NCBI GenBank assembly: GCA_026168455.1
Contig: CM047426.1
Span: 73,559,986 to 73,623,985 of the forward strand
Length of the DNA: 64,000 nt
Direction of reading: 5' to 3'
DNA from: Theocolax elegans
Taxonomy: Eukaryota > Arthropoda > Insecta > Hymenoptera > Cerocephalidae
Numbering within the stretch: position 1 is the stretch's first letter; the number at the start of each line of letters is the position of its first letter. The position numbers and the translations under genes were made by a program. Shown here one piece after another: positions 60,788-64,000 of this stretch. The notes under the pieces are model-generated. The model did no database searches and was not told the origin of the DNA. It saw nothing but the letters and a program-made list of their open reading frames with translations.

Positions 60788-61516
60788 GTATTATAATTCT
60801 TGTAAGGGATGTAAAACTAAAAATTCAGCATTATAAATGTTTAAAAATTAATTTTTTACATTTGTATAATAATATTTGTATTTTTAACAGCTTACAGGGG
60901 ATTAGATGGATACTGACACTACAAACAAGTGAAGATACTTTTCTACCACTCCAAGATAAGTGCACAAATTTTTTTGCAATGATCATGCTAATAGATTCAC
61001 CGTTATAAGGCAACAAATATACATTTCTATTAATATTTCGGGCACTTTTCCCGGATATTTTGACCATAAGTGATCTAAATGATTTAGACCCACTCTGGAA
61101 ATTTTTAGGCAGTTTCTGACTATAAAAAGACATCTTTTAGACAGTATTAGGTTACCAGAGTCCGGAGCAGAATTGCTGATTTTCACTTTTTGAGGTTTAA
61201 ATGGCTTACAAGAGTGTGACAGCATACATTTATGTCTTTAAAAGTATTTTTAATGAAAAGTTCGGAAAATTTTACAAAAAAAATCATACTTATGTTTTTA
61301 GTGAAAAATGCATCCCCTGGGAGCTAAAAATTCATGAAAATGGGCATATAATGCAAAAAAGTGCTAAAATGTCAACTTTGACTCTCTGTAACTTAAAATA
61401 ATAGCCCAGAAAAAATCTGAAAAAATTCAGGAGAACTACTGGATACCTCTAAAACATATTCCCACAGTTATAGCAATATTTATTTTTTTCATCTACGATG
61501 TCACAGAGAACCACCC
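60788..61516. repeat. family B right half
   Basis: From GTATTATAATTCTTGTAAGG to GAGAACCACCC: the right arm of family B without its left arm and loop. The R1-like element sits where the missing half would be. It carries a 5-bp insertion (CACTACAAA-type) near 60917 relative to the others. Confidence 0.95.
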
Positions 61517-61560
<44 letters not shown>

Positions 61561-61650
61561 ATGTATGTATGTGTGCGTGCGTGCGTGCGCGTGTGTGTGT
61601 GTGTGCGGCGGAATATTTATATAATATATATATATATATATATTTTAAAA
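61517..61650. repeat. (TA)n(GT)n(GTGC)n microsatellite
   Basis: Compound tract of TA, GTGT, GTAT and GTGC repeats, then a second (TA)n. The minus-strand frame over it is low-complexity. Confidence 0.95.
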
Positions 61651-62202
61651 TTGTTTTTTCAAGAATAAATAATATATGTATTTTTTCCGTGCGCAAAAAA
61701 AAAGTTGTGAACATAACTTGAAAGAATGTGTATTAGTCTACTCATTCTTGATAAAACTCATAAAATTTTTAAATGTATACTCAATAATAATAACGGATCT
61801 AAAATTCAATGTAATGCTTTAAATACAGATGCAAAATTGTTTGAAGACTAAATAAATATTAATCAAGTATAACATACATTTTTCCAAATATCCATATGAT
61901 ATGTATATAATGGGTTAAAAATTAAATACAATAATTATTGTATTTTTAAGATAATTCTATTATAAACAGTAACGGCAAAAGAAAATTCAAATTTTAATAC
62001 ATTTAAAAAGATTTTCAAAAATTATTAATCTAGGAGCATTTAGTTTAAATATTTTTTAAATTAATATTTCAAAATTGAATGGATATACAAGTGTGTAGAT
62101 AATGTATATTTATATAACACAATATTTTAAATAAACAAGTATGTATTTATTAGAAAGGATATTTAAGAAATTAATTTGTTTATAATAATCAAAATAAATA
62201 GT
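61651..62202. other. AT-rich spacer
   Basis: No gene or repeat recognised. Confidence 0.4.
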
Positions 62203-62530
62203 TGGGCTCTGCATAGGAAAAATAAATTGGATATAATTATGGATTAAAACGCAAATTTTGAAAGAAGGTGCAAATTACGAATTAAGGGTGACATGGAAGA
62301 AACAGGTTTTTATTTATATGCCGCTAAAATGTTTTAAATATTTATTTAAGAAGAAAGTTTTATTACTCTAAAAGTACAAAATATTAATGACAGAACTTTT
62401 GGCGATGATCGTTCGTCATTAAATAAAATAATTTTAGGAGGTGAAGTTCTATTTATAACCGTTCAAAATAATCCAAAATTTTAATAAGTTGTTAAATAAA
62501 ATAGTACAATTTAGTAAGTATATTTACTAT
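62203..62530. repeat. repeat C, diverged copy 3
   Basis: Shares GGATATAATTATGGATTAAAACG, GGAAGAAACAGGTTTTTATT and CGTTCGTCATTAAATAAAAT-type blocks with the other C copies but has several deletions; older. Confidence 0.8.
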
Positions 62531-62814
62531 TTTTGGTAAGTTAATTTTTCATTAACATTTATAATTATTAAAATATAAATTTAAGCTTTATAAGAATTCA
62601 TATAGTTTAAAATTTACAGTTAACATTTAATATGTCTCTATTTTTTTTATTATTTTTATTCTGATTTCATTACACTAAATTTTGGTAAACTTTTATTTAT
62701 AAATTATAATAACTATAGCAATACCTCCAAAGTGTTGTGTGAATCTGTTTAATTTTTAAGGTGTCCATGGTAGTGAAAAAATAATACAATTTAAAACATT
62801 ATTTTAAATAAATT

Positions 62815-62891
62815 AATTACGAAAAACCTTTTTCGTAATTAAAAATAGGGGGTTGGCGCGCGAAGCGCGCAGGGGGGCGAAGCCCCCCTAG
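62815..62891 (+). mobile_element. Helitron-like 3' terminus with three perfect hairpins
   Basis: In order: AATTACGAAAAA-CC-TTTTTCGTAATT (62815-62840, 12-bp stem), GCGCGCGAAGCGCGC (62856-62870) and GGGGGGCGAAGCCCCCC (62872-62888), ending CTAG|T. Both GC hairpins carry the very stable GCGAAGC core or CGAAG loop. A GC hairpin just before CTRR followed by T is the hallmark of Helitron 3' ends, though the usual 10-bp spacer is absent. The 5' end was not identified. It could instead be another class of structured repeat. Confidence 0.45.
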
Positions 62892-62908
62892 TATATATAT
62901 ATATATAT

Positions 62909-63904
62909 GGGGTATTCCACGTGAAGTGGTCCGATCAAAATTTTAAAATGCGCCAAATTTTGGGTACACATTGCAAATGTTTTTAAGAATACAGAAAAAA
63001 ATTTTTAGGTACTGGTATTTATTAGCTCAAAAGTTATTCTAACCTCAAAAAGTGAACTTTTTCCAGTTTTTTTCAACACCAGCTGGGTTCATCGCTATTT
63101 AACTCAAAATCTATCAACTTTTACTATAGAACATTATATGTAACATTCGTTGCTAATTATGTCTAGAATTTATCCTTCTGGGTTAGAATTTCTAATTTCA
63201 AGGTAAATGTTAGATAAACTACATGTCAATATTCAACTTGAAAAAAATCTAACTTCGCCACAATTGATTTTTTTATCCAAAAGTCCAAAAGAAAGCTTGG
63301 AGCAATACCTTTCAAATGATCTGTAGCATTTTTATGGCCTTCAATTCTGTAAAAAGTTATGATAATTTAAAGAAACACGAAATTTTTTTAAAAATTTAAA
63401 TGGGAAAAACCATGTTAATTTTTGTGAATTTTTTGTCTTTCTTTAAATTATCATTACTTTTTACAGAATTGAAGGCCATAAAAATGCTACAGATCATTTG
63501 AAAGGTATTGCTCCAAGCTTTCTTTTGGACTTTTGGATAAAAAAATCAATTGTGGCGAAGTTAGATTTTTTTCAAGTTGAATATTGACATGTAGTTTATC
63601 TAACATTTACCTTGAAATTAGAAATTCTAACCCAGAAGGATAAATTCTAGACATAATTAGCAACGAATGTTACATATAATGTTCTATAGTAAAAGTTGAT
63701 AGATTTTGAGTTAAATAGCGATGAACCCAGCTGGTGTTGAAAAAAACTGGAAAAAGTTCACTTTTTGAGGTTAGAATAACTTTTGAGCTAATAAATACCA
63801 GTACCTAAAAATTTTTTTCTGTATTCTTAAAAACATTTGCAATGTGTACCCAAAATTTGGCGCATTTTAAAATTTTGATCGGACCACTTCACGTGGAATA
63901 CCCC
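62909..63904. repeat. family A foldback element (996 bp)
   Basis: Almost perfect palindrome centred near 63406. Termini GGGGTATTCCACGTGAAGTGG and exact complement, flanked by (TA)n on both sides. The best-preserved family A copy here. Confidence 0.97.
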
Positions 63905-64000
63905 ATATATATATATGTACGGTGATGAACGAAGGTGGATAGCGGTGTCAAATAGCTTGATAATGTCCTGCTAGACCTGCGGGCGTCTACGTTGGATGCG
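63905..64000. other. window end, GC-richer unique sequence
   Basis: After the (TA)n tract the sequence becomes complex (GACCTGCGGGCGTCTACG). Too short to interpret. Confidence 0.3.

Noticed and set aside
60426..60796. Plus-strand frames in the R1-like element
   Set aside because: Antisense shadows in GC-rich sequence; the minus strand carries the RT C-terminal motifs.

Overview
This 64 kb window reads as AT-rich nuclear DNA of an insect. A hymenopteran (ant or wasp) is my best guess, from CpG-rich islands in an AT-rich background, Ty1/copia, Ty3 and R1-like fragments, and many long foldback repeats; this is inference, not proof. It is a gene desert or the inside of a very large intron. I found no complete conventional gene. 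Nearly all recognisable coding matter is decayed transposon.

Layout. 1-6 kb: a CpG-rich island, then a 2.3 kb segment present twice in direct tandem. 7.5-9.8 kb: palindromic foldback repeats (family A). 10.8-12.1 kb: a decayed transposase-like reading frame. 12.8-13.5 kb: another palindrome (family D). 13.5-20.6 kb: AT-rich spacer with three small GC-richer islands. 20.7-24.1 kb: a decayed Ty1/copia element on the minus strand (gag, zinc knuckle, protease, integrase, reverse transcriptase) lacking RNase H and LTRs. 24.6-30.7 kb: small foldbacks (families E and F), a tRNA-like gene at 26.36 kb and three GC-rich islands that may be regulatory. 31.7-32.3 kb: a solo LTR with perfect terminal inverted repeats and a 5-bp target duplication. 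32.5 kb: a pre-miRNA-sized hairpin. 33.2-33.7 kb: a stop-riddled non-LTR reverse transcriptase on the minus strand. 36.85-37.36 kb: two phase-compatible open exons separated by a 100-bp intron, the best candidate for a host gene, product not recognised. 40.6-42.0 kb: GC-rich islands, one ending in a strong splice donor. 43.5-43.9 kb: two GC-rich hairpins. 44.1-53.6 kb: nested tandem duplications (1.79 kb twice, then 3.08 kb twice) carrying a cysteine-rich exon, an R1-like fragment and Ty3 gag/pol remnants. 53.9-63.9 kb: palindromic elements of families A and B, a third repeat C, a 5'-truncated R1-like element and a Helitron-like 3' end.

Two themes stand out. First, the window is full of near-perfect long inverted repeats (arms of about 300-750 bp) bounded by (TA)n and a TGGG terminus; if transcribed they would form long hairpin RNAs. 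Second, several large direct duplications are almost identical except for homopolymer length, and one copy has a dense burst of small indels at its end. That pattern suggests that some duplications are assembly artefacts, so copy numbers in 1.2-5.9 kb and 44-53.6 kb should be treated with caution.
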